Of a DNA stretch of 64,000 nucleotides, positions 63,735 through 64,000 are shown piece by piece. The stretch is from Nautilus pompilius. Lineage: Eukaryota > Mollusca > Cephalopoda > Nautilida > Nautilidae. Under the pieces are notes generated by a model that was given only the letters and a program-made list of their open reading frames with translations, made no database searches and was not told the DNA's origin. Location: NCBI GenBank assembly GCA_018389105.1, contig JACATO010000604.1:248001-312000 (forward strand), read 5' to 3'. The position numbers and the translations under genes were made by a program. How positions within the stretch are numbered: position 1 is the first letter of the stretch; every line of letters begins with the position of its first letter.

Positions 63735-64000
63735 TTTGCGTTCTCATAGTGTTCATGGAATATCACTTAACGTGTGATTGATTTCCACATTTGCTGCTGA
63801 CGCGATGCTATGCAATTAAATGATGCACTTATGATGATTGCGTCCAGTTTGTCATTTGCTGTGCTCTCACCATGTTGAGACTTTTCTCCCACAATACCGA
63901 TTCTTCCCCACGTGTTTGCTCGTTTCTCTCAGCAAGCATCGTCTATCACGTCTGAAGAAGAACTAGAGTGTCGGAGATAACAAGCCACACTGTCAAGTCT
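63735..64000. promoter_or_regulatory. Candidate conserved element or exon edge at right border
   Basis: This stretch is CpG-richer than average: CGTGTGATTGATTTCCACAT, TGACGCGATGCTATGCAATT, GATGATTGCGTCC. At 63926-63935 CGTTTCTCTCAG looks like a splice acceptor. The following frame QASSITSEEELECRR ends at a stop after 15 codons, so an internal exon is unlikely there. Confidence 0.25.

Noticed and set aside
1-64000. tRNA, rRNA, snRNA genes, CRISPR arrays and LTR or viral elements
   Set aside because: The tRNA-like segments found are degenerate SINE heads. No rRNA, snRNA, CRISPR spacing, reverse transcriptase, integrase, capsid or envelope motif was recognised.

Overview
This is AT-rich nuclear DNA from an animal, almost all of it non-coding. 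It has long A/T runs, many microsatellites, decayed DNA transposons and tRNA-derived SINE-like repeats. No bacterial, phage, organelle, CRISPR or operon features are visible, and I recognise no retroviral or LTR element.

Only one host coding exon is recognised, at 37852-37989 on the plus strand. It has AG and GT splice borders, is exactly 46 codons long, and matches the second helicase cassette of ASCC3 (activating signal cointegrator 1 complex subunit 3, a Ski2-like helicase). It differs from the vertebrate protein at many positions and sits in very large introns, which suggests an invertebrate with a large, repeat-rich genome. A mollusc is plausible but not proven. The window is best read as two long introns, at least about 37.8 kb upstream and 26 kb downstream, around this exon, unless I missed other exons.

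Layout. 1-26.7 kb: intron with SINE-like copies near 2.0, 7.9, 11.3, 13.7 and 18.1 kb, a polyadenylated retro-copy end near 3.3 kb, and a piggyBac-type relic at about 20.1-21.05 kb. 26.78-28.11 kb: an almost full-length mariner with near-perfect terminal repeats, dead by one frameshift, one stop and an altered third catalytic residue. 29.80-30.72 kb: a short pogo/Tigger-like element with a TA target duplication. 37.85 kb: the ASCC3 exon. 39.20-41.47 kb: a complete-ended but broken hAT element with an 8-bp target duplication, inserted inside an older SINE-like copy; another SINE copy follows at 41.75 kb. 54.9 kb: an 80-bp palindromic mini-element. 56.2-56.7 kb: a Tc1-like transposase fragment. 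57.2-58.1 kb: a second piggyBac relic of the same family as the 20 kb copy. 60.5 kb: another SINE-like copy.

Several short stretches (near 9.8, 14.2, 24.3, 53.1, 59.3, 62.5 and 63.8 kb) are richer in CpG and TAAT-type motifs than their surroundings and have no clear reading frame. They look like candidate conserved regulatory elements, but only a cross-species comparison can show this. The transposons do not cooperate with the host gene; they are passengers in its introns. I found no convincing new multi-gene system.
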